A stretch of 14,790 nt of DNA from positions 1-14,790 of the forward strand of contig CALAIJ010000184.1 of NCBI GenBank assembly GCA_937923365.1. The letters run 5' to 3'. Source of the DNA: an uncultured Sulfitobacter sp. Its GTDB lineage: Bacteria > Pseudomonadota > Alphaproteobacteria > Rhodobacterales > Rhodobacteraceae. Under the pieces are notes generated by a model. The model saw only the letters and a program-made list of their open reading frames with translations, made no database searches and was not told the origin of the DNA. Made by a program: the position numbers and the translations under genes. Positions 6,341-14,082 of this stretch are shown in pieces. Position 1 is the first letter of the stretch. Each line of letters starts with the position of its first letter.

Positions 6341-6368
6341 CAGTGCCGCGCCCCTGTCTGGCAGGGGT
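6336..6368 (+). promoter_or_regulatory. Candidate attenuator: two mutually exclusive hairpins after the leader peptide
   Basis: Structure A pairs GCTGACAG (6336-6343, covering the leader stop) with CTGTC-T-GGC (6354-6362, one bulged T), 8 bp with one G-U. Structure B pairs CCCCTG (6351-6356) with CAGGGG (6362-6367), extendable by one G-U, loop TCTGG. Both need bases 6354-6356 and 6362, so they cannot coexist. A ribosome stalled at the first Arg codons would leave A free to form. One that reaches the stop would mask its left arm and favour B. Structure B is followed by TTGATCC, not a T-run, so it is a weak intrinsic terminator; Rho or pausing may be involved. Confidence 0.5.
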
Positions 6369-6429
6369 TGATCCATTGGCCACGCTTTTGGCCGAGCTTC
6401 CCAAATCCCATTGACTGACGACCGCCGCC

Positions 6430-6483
6430 ATGCCCTTTTGGGCGCTTACCCGCGGCCTTTTCCCAAAGGATACGATCCGATGA
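6430..6483 (+). CDS. Possible short ORF overlapping the argD start (ATGA)
   Basis: ATG at 6430 to TGA at 6481-6483 encodes MPFWALTRGLFPKDTIR. Its stop overlaps the argD ATG as ATGA, the arrangement used for translational coupling. It has no good ribosome binding site, and its start lies in a small GCCC-TTTT-GGGC hairpin. Could be chance. Confidence 0.2.
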   Translation: MPFWALTRGLFPKDTIR

Positions 6484-7649
6484 TTGCTTCTGTTCTGCCG
6501 ACCTATTCCCGTGCCCCCCTGAGCTTTGTCAAAGGCGAAGGCTCTTGGCTGATCGAGGCGGATGGCCGACGTTTTCTGGATCTGGGCGCAGGGATTGCGG
6601 TGAATGCACTGGGCCATGCGCATCCCGCCCTGGTCAAGGCGCTGACGGATCAGGCGGGGGCGCTCTGGCATACCTCCAACCTTTACGAGATACCGCAGCA
6701 ACAAGCGCTTGCGGACCGCTTGGTGGAACACAGCTTTGCCGACACGGTATTCTTCACCAATTCCGGCACGGAAGCCTGCGAGTTGGCGGTCAAGATGGCG
6801 CGCAAGTATCACTACGATAAAGGCGCGCCTGAACGGGTGGAGATCATTACCTTTGAGGGCTCCTTTCACGGACGCTCCGCTGCGGGCATCGCGGCGGCAG
6901 GGTCCGAAAAGATGACAAAGGGCTTTGGACCGTTGCTGGGCGGTTTTACCCATCTGCCTTTTGGCGATCATGACGCGTTGACCGCCGCCATTACGGACAA
7001 GACCTGTGCGGTCATGGTGGAGCCCGTGCAGGGTGAAGGCGGCATTCGTCCGCTGCCGGACGCCTGCCTCAAAGGGCTGCGCGATCTGTGTGACCAACAC
7101 GGCGTTCTGATGATCCTCGACGAGGTGCAGTGCGGCGTGGGGCGCACGGGGCGGCTCTTTGCCCATGAATGGGCGGGCATCAACCCTGACATCATGATGG
7201 TGGCCAAAGGTATCGGCGGCGGCTTCCCCTTGGGCGCGGTGCTGGCCAGCGAAGATGCGGCCAGCGGCATGACCGCAGGCACGCACGGATCGACCTATGG
7301 GGGCAACCCGCTGGGATGCGCAGTGGGTGCCGCGGTGATGGACACGGTCACAGCGCCAGAGTTTCTGGCGGAAGTGAACCGCAAGTCGGCCCTCCTGCGT
7401 CAAAAGCTGGAAGGACTGATTGCCAGCCACCCCGAAGTGCTGGACGCAGTGCGCGGCACGGGGCTGATGCTGGGTATCAAGTGCAAAGCGCCGAATATGG
7501 ACATGGTCAACGCGGGCTACGCGCAGAAAGTCATCACGGTTCCTGCCGCTGACAATGTGATCCGCCTGCTGCCGCCTCTGACGATCTCGGACGATGAAAT
7601 CGACATGGCCATTGCCCGTCTGGACGCCGCCGCCGCCTCACTCGCCTGA
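6480..7649 (+). CDS. argD: Acetylornithine aminotransferase
   Basis: 389 residues, the usual size for this class III, PLP-dependent aminotransferase. It converts N-acetylglutamate semialdehyde to N-acetylornithine in arginine synthesis and often also serves as succinyldiaminopimelate aminotransferase for lysine. Motifs in order: FLDLGAGIAVNALGHAHP (32-49), phosphate-binding NSGTEA (94-99), SFHGRS (128-133), EPVQGEGG (181-188), LDEVQCGVGRTG with the PLP-contacting Asp214, MMVAKGIGGGFPLGA with the Schiff-base Lys243, and STYGGNP (271-277). ATG 6480 is chosen because homologues begin MIxxVLPTYSRAPLSFxxGEGSW and AAAGGA lies 9 nt upstream. An in-frame TTG at 6411 would add 23 residues and is rejected. 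It is the first structural gene behind the arginine leader; argF follows after 51 bp. Confidence in ArgD over other class III transaminases comes from the argF neighbour. Confidence 0.95.
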   Translation: MIASVLPTYSRAPLSFVKGEGSWLIEADGRRFLDLGAGIAVNALGHAHPALVKALTDQAGALWHTSNLYEIPQQQALADRLVEHSFADTVFFTNSGTEACELAVKMARKYHYDKGAPERVEIITFEGSFHGRSAAGIAAAGSEKMTKGFGPLLGGFTHLPFGDHDALTAAITDKTCAVMVEPVQGEGGIRPLPDACLKGLRDLCDQHGVLMILDEVQCGVGRTGRLFAHEWAGINPDIMMVAKGIGGGFPLGAVLASEDAASGMTAGTHGSTYGGNPLGCAVGAAVMDTVTAPEFLAEVNRKSALLRQKLEGLIASHPEVLDAVRGTGLMLGIKCKAPNMDMVNAGYAQKVITVPAADNVIRLLPPLTISDDEIDMAIARLDAAAASLA

Positions 7650-7700
7650 TCCTTTTCTGGCCGGAATATTCCTTCGGGTCTTGCAATCAAGAGATGCCAA

Positions 7701-8606
7701 ATGAACCATTTTCTCGACATTCACCAAACAGACCCCGCCGCCCTGCGGGGCATGATCGACAGCGCCATTTCGATGAAAACGGCCCGCGCGGGCCAGCCCA
7801 AAGGGGCGCTGGACACCGATCAGCCGCTCAAAGACCATATGGTCGCGCTTATTTTCGAAAAACCCTCGACCCGCACACGCATCAGCTTTGACGTGGGCGT
7901 GCGCCAGATGGGTGGCCAGACGATGGTTCTGTCGGGCACCGACATGCAACTGGGCCTCGGAGAGACGATTGCGGACACGGCCCGCGTCCTCAGCCGTTAC
8001 GTGGATCTGATCATGATCCGGACATTCGAGGAAGCGACGCTTCTGGAGATGGCCGAATACGCCTCTGTGCCGGTGATCAACGGGCTGACAAACCGCACAC
8101 ATCCCTGCCAGATCATGGCGGATGTGATGACGTTTGAAGAACACGCAGGCCCCATCAAGGGTCGCAAGGTGGTCTGGTCGGGTGACGGAAACAACGTCTT
8201 TGCCAGCTTTGCCCATGCGGCCAAACAGTTCGAGTTTGATCTGACCTTTACCGGCCCTCCAACGCTGGATCCGGAACCTGCACTGGACGGCATGTACGCC
8301 ATCGAACGCGATCCGCACAAAGCGGTGGAAGTTGCTGATCTGGTTGTCACGGACACCTGGGTCTCCATGCATGATCCGCAATCCGCGCGTGAGCGGCGGC
8401 ACAACCAGTTGCGCGGCTATCAGGTGAACGATGCCCTGATGGCGCGGGCCAATGACGATGCGCTTTTCATGCATTGCCTGCCAGCCCACCGCGACGACGA
8501 GGCAACAAGCGCTGTCATGGATGGCCCCCATTCCGTGATCTTTGACGAGGCCGAAAACCGCCTGCATGCGCAAAAGGCGATCATGCGCTACTGCCTTGGC
8601 AAGTAA
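7701..8606 (+). CDS. argF: Ornithine carbamoyltransferase
   Basis: 301 residues, slightly short for the family (about 305-320). The enzyme joins carbamoyl phosphate and ornithine to citrulline, in the cytosol, normally as a trimer. Motifs: carbamoyl-phosphate loop [12 protein letters not shown] with STRTR at 56-60, HPCQIMAD at 134-141, ornithine-binding DTWVSM at 218-223, and HCLPAHR at 258-264 with the catalytic Cys259. The S-M-G consensus reads SMHD here; the ornithine-contacting Asp, Ser and Met remain. The ribosome binding site before ATG 7701 is weak (AAGAGA). It sits 51 bp after argD and overlaps the following ketopantoate-reductase-like gene by about 11 bp, so the three are probably co-transcribed and under the upstream arginine leader. 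The assignment is secure. Confidence 0.97.
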   Translation: MNHFLDIHQTDPAALRGMIDSAISMKTARAGQPKGALDTDQPLKDHMVALIFEKPSTRTRISFDVGVRQMGGQTMVLSGTDMQLGLGETIADTARVLSRYVDLIMIRTFEEATLLEMAEYASVPVINGLTNRTHPCQIMADVMTFEEHAGPIKGRKVVWSGDGNNVFASFAHAAKQFEFDLTFTGPPTLDPEPALDGMYAIERDPHKAVEVADLVVTDTWVSMHDPQSARERRHNQLRGYQVNDALMARANDDALFMHCLPAHRDDEATSAVMDGPHSVIFDEAENRLHAQKAIMRYCLGK

Positions 8607-9612
8607 GACCCATATCGCGGTTGCGCGGGCGGACGCCGTTGGCTGCTTTATTGGCGGTTTGTTGGCAGCCGCAGGGCACCGCGTGACCCTGCTGGCCCCT
8701 CGGCAGACAGCGGTCGAGATCCGCGCACACGGGTTGACCTTGACGGACTTTGGCGGTTTTGCGCAACGGATCAGCGCGGATGAACTGACTATCAGCGAAG
8801 ACGCGGCCTGCCTTGCAGGCGCTGACATTATCCTTGTGCGGGCAGGCGCGGTTGAAATGGCCGCTTTGGGTGCAGAGATTGCCGCGCAGGTGGCAAGTGC
8901 GGCTTGCGTGGTTCCTCTCGCGAGCGACCCCGAGTGCATCGACGTTCTGCAGCCTTTTCTGCCCGCGCAGGACCTGCGCGCGGGCATGGTGGCATTTCAG
9001 GTGGTTGCGATGGGGCAGGGCTGCTTCCACCGCGAAACCAGTGGCGAGGTCTTTATCGCGGCAGGGGCAGGGGATCTGGCCCAAACCCTGGCCACGCCGC
9101 AACTGGTTGTCCGCGAGGTGGACAACATCACCAATCTGCAATGGGGCCGCTTCCTGATTTTGCTGAACGACGGGTTGAATGCGCTGAGCGGGCTTGCCTT
9201 GCCTGTCCAGCTGCGGGATCGCGCTTGGCGCAAGCTGCTCGCGGCACAATGGCGCGAAGGCGCGGCGGTGCTCAAGGCCACGGGTATCACGCCGGAACTG
9301 GGCACCACGACCCCGATCGGGCTGATCCCTTGGGCGATGCAGCTGCCTTCTGGGCTCTTTGCCCGCGTCGCTGGCCCCTTGCTGGACATGGACGCACAGG
9401 CGCGCACCGCTATGGCGCATGATCTGATTGCGGGCAGGGCGACACAGATTGATCAGTTGCAAGGGCGGATGGTGAAGATGGGGCGCGCGGCGGGGATCGC
9501 CACCCCGATCAGTGCGCGGGTGCACGAGCTTGTCAAACTGGCAGAAGTCGCCGCCGAAGGGGTGCCGAACTTGCCGGTATCTGCCCTGCGGTCGCCGCAA
9601 GACCCGCCCTAG
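8596..9612 (+). CDS. Ketopantoate reductase-like protein, probable pseudoenzyme
   Basis: About 338 residues from a proposed TTG at 8596 ([10 protein letters not shown]). ATG at 8566 is an alternative, and neither has a strong ribosome binding site. The overall pattern is that of 2-dehydropantoate 2-reductase (PanE/ApbA). It has an N-terminal Rossmann half ([29 protein letters not shown]) and a helical C-terminal half ([24 protein letters not shown] and the [10 protein letters not shown] region). Key residues are missing. The GxGxxG loop reads A-R11-A-D13-A-V-G, so two glycines are lost. The conserved QNG reads ASD (109-111). The catalytic Lys of WGK is Arg185. The Ser/Glu pair of the SSM...TEID region is Ala272 and Gln284. 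The frame has no interruption over a kilobase, which suggests the protein is kept for another role. It overlaps argF by 11 bp, and its stop shares bases with the convergent PiT gene. It is unlikely to make pantoate by the known chemistry. Confidence 0.85.
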   Translation: MASKTHIAVARADAVGCFIGGLLAAAGHRVTLLAPRQTAVEIRAHGLTLTDFGGFAQRISADELTISEDAACLAGADIILVRAGAVEMAALGAEIAAQVASAACVVPLASDPECIDVLQPFLPAQDLRAGMVAFQVVAMGQGCFHRETSGEVFIAAGAGDLAQTLATPQLVVREVDNITNLQWGRFLILLNDGLNALSGLALPVQLRDRAWRKLLAAQWREGAAVLKATGITPELGTTTPIGLIPWAMQLPSGLFARVAGPLLDMDAQARTAMAHDLIAGRATQIDQLQGRMVKMGRAAGIATPISARVHELVKLAEVAAEGVPNLPVSALRSPQDPP

Positions 9613-11090
9613 CCGACCACTGCGTTCAGGATGTAGAAAACCACGCCCGACATGCACGCAGCCGCAGGCACCGTGATGACCCAGGCGGCGACGATGGTCA
9701 TGAAATGCGAACGGCGCACCAGCTTGCGGCGACGCCGCTCTTCCGGCGCGATCCGCTTGACGTTCCCGACCGCGACGTCGGGTCTGCGCAAGCGCCGCTC
9801 CATATGCCATTCGCGATAAAACCCGACACCAAACACCCCGCCCACCGCAATATGGGTGGAGCTGACAGGCAGGCCCAGCCAACTGGCAATGATGACGGTG
9901 ATCGCCGCTGAGAGTGCCACGCAGTAGGCGCGCATGGGGTTCAGTTTGGTGATCTGGCTGCCGACCATACGAATGAGCTTTGGGCCGAACAGGAACAGGC
10001 CAAAGGAGATGCCAAAGGCGCCGATTACCATGACCCAAAGCGGGATGGTGACCTTGGCCTCGAACCCGCCGAATTCGGTGGCATGCACAATTGCCGCCAA
10101 GGGCCCCACGGCATTGGCGACGTCATTGGCCCCGTGGGCAAAGCTGAGCAGCGCGGCGGAGAAGACCAGCGGCACGCCAAACAGCACTTTGACGGACTTG
10201 TTGCGGTTCTCCATCCCTTCGGACTTGCGGTGGATCAGCGGGGCAGAGATGGCATAGACCAGCGCGCCGATCACTGCCCCCACCAGCAATGCGGTTGTGA
10301 TGTCGATCTTGATGATCTTCTTGAGGCCCTTCATGGCCAGATAGGTGCCAAAGACGCCGGCCATCACCCCGATCAATACCGGCACCCACTTGCGTGAGGC
10401 GGCGATCTTGTCCTCTTGATAGAGGATCCGCGCCTTGATGAACGCAAGGAACATGGCCGCAATCGCGCCCCCCAGAACGGGCGAGATAACCCATGACGCG
10501 GCGATCTTGCTCATGGAGGCCCAGTTGACAGCCGTCAGGCCAGCGGCCGCGATGCCAGCCCCCATAACGCCGCCCACAACCGAGTGTGTCGTCGACACCG
10601 GCGCGCCTACCCATGTGGCAAGGTTCACCCAAAGGGCGGAAGAGATAAGTGCGGCCATCATCGCCCAGATGAACACCTGTGTGTCTTCAAAAGACGCGGG
10701 ATCAATAATGCCTTTGGAAATGGTGGAGACGACGTCACCACCCGCCAACAACGCGCCTGCACTTTCGCATAAAGCGGCGATGACAATGGCACCGCCCATG
10801 GTCAGGGCATTGGCCCCCACGGCGGGACCCATGTTGTTGGCCACATCGTTCGCGCCGATATTGACGGCCATGTAGGCACCAAAGGCGGCGGCTGCGACGA
10901 CCACAAAGCTGACCGGGGTCTGACCGAAAAAGACCGCCGCAACAACGGCTGCGATCACGATAAAGGCAAGGGCAAGCCCCAGCCCGACCATTGGTCGCGC
11001 GACATATGCGGTGGCCATCTCTACTTGCGAAATGCGGTTTAGATCGGTGTCCAGCGTTTTCCACTGGCTCCCCTGCGGTGCCTTACCCAT
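9609..11090 (-). CDS. PiT-family inorganic phosphate permease
   Basis: 493 residues, within the range of the family, with about ten or more membrane helices. PiT proteins are inner-membrane symporters that import phosphate, usually as metal-phosphate with H+ or Na+. The two inverted halves each carry the signature: VNIGANDVANNMGPAVGANAL (GANDVAN at 79-85) and FAHGANDVANAVGPLAAI (320-326). They also carry the paired APVSTTHSVVGG (163-174) and LPVSSTHIAVGG (408-419). A hydrophilic, Arg/Lys-rich stretch at about 428-462 precedes the last helix. ATG 11090 follows a G-rich stretch, CCGGGGGGC. No phoU or DUF47 partner is next to it, and I see no convincing Pho box in the 100 bp upstream. Its TAG stop and the TAG of the convergent gene are the two strands of one CTAG. 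Substrate assignment rests on family knowledge. Confidence 0.95.
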   Translation of the reverse strand: MGKAPQGSQWKTLDTDLNRISQVEMATAYVARPMVGLGLALAFIVIAAVVAAVFFGQTPVSFVVVAAAAFGAYMAVNIGANDVANNMGPAVGANALTMGGAIVIAALCESAGALLAGGDVVSTISKGIIDPASFEDTQVFIWAMMAALISSALWVNLATWVGAPVSTTHSVVGGVMGAGIAAAGLTAVNWASMSKIAASWVISPVLGGAIAAMFLAFIKARILYQEDKIAASRKWVPVLIGVMAGVFGTYLAMKGLKKIIKIDITTALLVGAVIGALVYAISAPLIHRKSEGMENRNKSVKVLFGVPLVFSAALLSFAHGANDVANAVGPLAAIVHATEFGGFEAKVTIPLWVMVIGAFGISFGLFLFGPKLIRMVGSQITKLNPMRAYCVALSAAITVIIASWLGLPVSSTHIAVGGVFGVGFYREWHMERRLRRPDVAVGNVKRIAPEERRRRKLVRRSHFMTIVAAWVITVPAAACMSGVVFYILNAVVG

Positions 11091-11190
11091 GTCTGATTGC
11101 CCCCCGGCGTATTGTCGTTGGTAAATGCCGTGACATACCGTGGGCGCGGGCGCAAGAAATCTGTGCTGTGGCGGTCAGAATTTTACCGCG

Positions 11191-11658
11191 TCAGAGGGCG
11201 GCGAGGATGTCTTTCAACGCAGGCTCGTCCACAAGATTTGCCGCCTCTTTGGGGGAGAACCATGCACGCTTGCGCAGCTGTGCTTCGGGGTATTCCTCTT
11301 TTAAAGCATGCACTTGCGTTAAGTATACCTGTGCTTCGACCTGCACACTCATGCCTTCACCCATGCCTTTTTCGTACTCGTATTGACCGACGGGCTTGGG
11401 GTTGATGTCGGCCTTGGCGACGCCCGCCTCTTCCCATGCTTCCTGCAAGGCGGCACCGGGCCCGTCGTAGCCATCCATGGGCCAGCCTTTGGGCACGATC
11501 CAGCGACCTGTATCGCGGCTGGTAATCAAAAGAACCTGCTTGCTCTCGCCAGTTTGCTGATAGCAAAGGGCGGCAACCTGAACCCGTTTGGGTCGCTGCA
11601 AGATGGGCATGATTACGTCAGCCCAAGCGCGTTTCACGAAGTGCATCATTATGTGCAT
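11191..11658 (-). CDS. NUDIX hydrolase
   Basis: About 155 residues from ATG 11658; TTG at 11682 and the Met pair at 11649/11646 are alternative starts, none with a strong ribosome binding site. NUDIX enzymes hydrolyse nucleoside-diphosphate-linked compounds. The box is G58-WPMDGYDGPGAALQEAWEEAG-V80 in the order Gx5...EAxEEAGV. Metal-binding Glu73, Glu76 and Glu77 are present. The usual first Glu is Tyr64 and the usual Arg is Gln72, a variant I recall from alphaproteobacterial homologues with a PKGWPM lead-in, related to diadenosine/diphosphoinositol polyphosphate hydrolases. RWIVPKGW directly before the box and RKRAWFSPKEAANLV near the C-terminus also fit that group. The substrate is unknown. 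It diverges from gnd and lies 100 bp upstream of the PiT gene on the same strand. Confidence 0.9.
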   Translation of the reverse strand: MHIMMHFVKRAWADVIMPILQRPKRVQVAALCYQQTGESKQVLLITSRDTGRWIVPKGWPMDGYDGPGAALQEAWEEAGVAKADINPKPVGQYEYEKGMGEGMSVQVEAQVYLTQVHALKEEYPEAQLRKRAWFSPKEAANLVDEPALKDILAAL

Positions 11659-11800
11659 CCATTGTTTATCGTTGATTTTCAAAAACCTGCGGATGCAATC
11701 TAACCTATCTGGTGAAGAATATCAAATTTGTCCACAGGCCTTGCGCCCAGGGTGCCATCGGCCCAATCTGGTTGTGCAATTTCAGGAGCATCAAAACATC

Positions 11801-13231
11801 ATGACATCTACGAAACAGGGCGCGGACATTGGCGTTTATGGCTTGGGCACGATGGGGTCCGCGCTTGCGCTTAATCTGGCAGAAAACGGATTTGATGTTG
11901 CCGTCTCTAACCGCGAGCCTGAGTGGATCGACGATTTTATCAACGAAGCCGGTGCCTTGGCCGGAAGACTTCATGGTACGCCTGAACTTGAAGATTTTGT
12001 CCAAGCCATCGCCCGCCCACGCAGCATCCTGTTCATGATCCCCTCGGGGGCACCGATGGATGCGATGATCAAAGCCGTCACACCCTATCTGGATGAGGGT
12101 GACACCTTGATCGATGGCGGGAACGCTGATTTCAACGCCACGCGCCGCCGTTCTGCTGATCTTGACGGGACGGGCCTGCATTTCGTGGGCATGGGCGTCT
12201 CGGGCGGGGCCGAGGGCGCGCGCAAAGGTCCGTCAATGATGGTCGGAGGGACGGCCCACTCCTGGGCGCAGTTGCGTCCCATGGCGGAAGCAATCGCCGC
12301 AAAATTCGAAGGCGATCCCTGTGTCGATCACTTGGGCCCTGATGGCGCGGGCCACTTTGTAAAGACGGTCCACAACGGTATTGAATACGCCGATATGCAA
12401 ATGATTGCAGAGGTTTACGGGATATTGCGTGACGCCGCCGACCTGCCTGCTGCAAAGATTGGCGCCTTGTTCGAACGCTGGCAGGAAGGGCCGCTAAGTT
12501 CCTATCTGATAGAGGTTTCAGCCGCCGCTTTGCAAAGTACGGATGCCAAGACCGGCAAGCCAATGGTCGATGTCATCCGCGATCAGGCGGGCCAGAAAGG
12601 GACCGGACGCTGGACCTTGATCGAGGCGCTGAAGATGGGGCAATCAGCCTCCACAATCGAGGCGGCGGTAGGTGCGCGAGGGTGGTCATCGGAAAAGGAC
12701 ACCCGCGTCATGGCAGAGCCGTTATTGCCTGCTGGCACACAGGACGCTTCGGTCCCTTCAGAGGATGATCTGGAAATGGCGTTGCTTGCAGGGCGTATTC
12801 TGGGGCACGCGCAGGGGTTTCGGATCTTGGCTGCGGCCTCGGACGAGTTCAGTTGGGATCTGGATTTCGCAAGAATATCAGAGATCTGGCGCGCAGGATG
12901 TATCATCCGCTCCAGCCTGCTGGACGATCTGTCCGACGCCTTTCGCAACGAATTGCCTGCTTGCCATCTGATCCTCGCGCCACGGTTGCGGACCCGTCTG
13001 GAGAGCAGCATTCCGGCGTTGCGTCGGGTTGTCGCGGCCGCTGTCACATCTGGCGTCGCAGTGCCCGCTTTGGCGGCAGCACTTGGGTGGTACGACAGCA
13101 TGCGGCGGGGGCGCGGCACGGCCAATCTTGTTCAGGCGCAGCGTGATTTCTTCGGCCATCACGGGTTTGAGCGGACCGACGAAGACGGCGGCAAGCATCA
13201 CGGGGATTGGAATTCTCTAAGCCCCTCTTGA
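11801..13231 (+). CDS. gnd: 6-phosphogluconate dehydrogenase, decarboxylating
   Basis: 476 residues, the length of the long (GndA) form. It oxidises 6-phosphogluconate to ribulose 5-phosphate, CO2 and NADPH in the pentose phosphate pathway, in the cytosol. Motifs: Rossmann loop [20 protein letters not shown] (11-30) followed by SNRE, where Asn-Arg indicates NADP preference; DGGNADF (105-111); [18 protein letters not shown] (130-147); and [17 protein letters not shown] with Lys188, Asn192 and Glu195 as catalytic/substrate residues. QKGTGRWT (265-272) and the C-terminal [21 protein letters not shown], whose tail reaches the partner subunit, are also present. ATG 11801 is chosen for homology ([14 protein letters not shown]); AGGAG lies 12 nt upstream, slightly far. 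An in-frame ATG at 11693 would add 36 atypical residues. The 3' end overlaps truA by 15 bp on the opposite strand. Confidence 0.97.
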   Translation: MTSTKQGADIGVYGLGTMGSALALNLAENGFDVAVSNREPEWIDDFINEAGALAGRLHGTPELEDFVQAIARPRSILFMIPSGAPMDAMIKAVTPYLDEGDTLIDGGNADFNATRRRSADLDGTGLHFVGMGVSGGAEGARKGPSMMVGGTAHSWAQLRPMAEAIAAKFEGDPCVDHLGPDGAGHFVKTVHNGIEYADMQMIAEVYGILRDAADLPAAKIGALFERWQEGPLSSYLIEVSAAALQSTDAKTGKPMVDVIRDQAGQKGTGRWTLIEALKMGQSASTIEAAVGARGWSSEKDTRVMAEPLLPAGTQDASVPSEDDLEMALLAGRILGHAQGFRILAAASDEFSWDLDFARISEIWRAGCIIRSSLLDDLSDAFRNELPACHLILAPRLRTRLESSIPALRRVVAAAVTSGVAVPALAAALGWYDSMRRGRGTANLVQAQRDFFGHHGFERTDEDGGKHHGDWNSLSPS

Positions 13232-13993
13232 AAAAGGGTTTTCCGGATAACTTACATGCGCAAGATACAGCCCCTGAGGCGGGCAGACGGGCCCACATGC
13301 GGCGCGATCACGCGCCTCCAGTGCATCTTGCATGTCTTTCGGCTGCCAGGAACCCGTGCCGACACGTTCTAACGAGCCGACAAAGCTCCGCACCTGATTG
13401 TGCAGGAACGAACGTGCGCGCACATCGAAATGAAACTCAGGCCCGCTTGGCGTTTCAACCCGTGATACGTCTAGGCGGTCAAGGGTTTTCACAGGGCTAT
13501 CCGCTTGACAGATGGTTGAGCGAAACGTCGTAAAGTCATGTTTCCCAAGTAAAATATCTGCGGCGGCCTGCATCTTCGTCACGTCGAGATCCTGTTTGAC
13601 CTGCCAAACCAGCCCCGTCTGAAGGGTGGTGGGGGCACGCCGCGCAAGGATACGGTAGAGATAGCGCCGCTCGGTTGCGGCGAAACGGGCGTGAAAACCG
13701 TCGGACACCGGCATGCAATCGACGATCGCGACGGGATGTGGCTTGAGATGATAATTCAACGCCTCAGACAGCCGGAACGGCGTCCAATCCCCGATCATGT
13801 CACAATGGGCGACCTGCGCCAGTGCGTGCACGCCTGCATCTGTGCGGCCAGCGGCGGAAATTTTGTGGACGCGTGGTTCCAGCTTGGCCAGGGCCGCCTC
13901 GATCGCGCCTTGCACCGATGGCAGGTCAATCTGGCGCTGCCACCCGACGAAAGGTGCGCCGTTGTATTCGATTTTCAGGGCAAAACGAGGCAT
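13217..13993 (-). CDS. truA: tRNA pseudouridine(38-40) synthase TruA
   Basis: 258 residues, close to the E. coli enzyme (270). It isomerises uridines 38-40 in the anticodon stem-loop of many tRNAs and works as a cytosolic dimer. The start [21 protein letters not shown] is the standard N-terminus. [18 protein letters not shown] carries the catalytic Asp52. ARRYLYRI-type motif [19 protein letters not shown] and [20 protein letters not shown] follow in the expected order. ATG 13993 has GCAGG four bases upstream. It is transcribed toward gnd and overlaps its last 15 bases, and it diverges from the YcjX-type gene. No terminator is seen at its 3' end, which lies inside gnd. The identity is secure. 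Confidence 0.97.
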   Translation of the reverse strand: MPRFALKIEYNGAPFVGWQRQIDLPSVQGAIEAALAKLEPRVHKISAAGRTDAGVHALAQVAHCDMIGDWTPFRLSEALNYHLKPHPVAIVDCMPVSDGFHARFAATERRYLYRILARRAPTTLQTGLVWQVKQDLDVTKMQAAADILLGKHDFTTFRSTICQADSPVKTLDRLDVSRVETPSGPEFHFDVRARSFLHNQVRSFVGSLERVGTGSWQPKDMQDALEARDRAACGPVCPPQGLYLAHVSYPENPFSRGA

Positions 13994-14082
13994 GGCCTGC
14001 GTCTAACGGGGTCGGCACTTTCTGGCAATCCCTGCATCCACACCCTATGTTGGCACCAACGGGTAAAGAGGGCAGCGAAACT

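Noticed and set aside
6411..6479. N-terminal extension of ArgD from TTG 6411
   Set aside because: The added residues are not part of ArgD as I know it; the start at 6480 has a ribosome binding site and matches the family N-terminus.
6300..7430. Minus-strand frame of 376 codons across argD
   Set aside because: Antisense to a clearly identified argD, with no recognisable domain; it also covers the leader region only by chance.
11091..11190. Possible Pho box upstream of the PiT gene (ATGTCAC...)
   Set aside because: Only one half resembles the CTGTCAT repeat; no second copy at the required spacing.
13223..13242. CCCT-loop-AGGG-TTTT as a terminator for gnd
   Set aside because: The stem is only four to five pairs and overlaps the stop codon; too weak to annotate.
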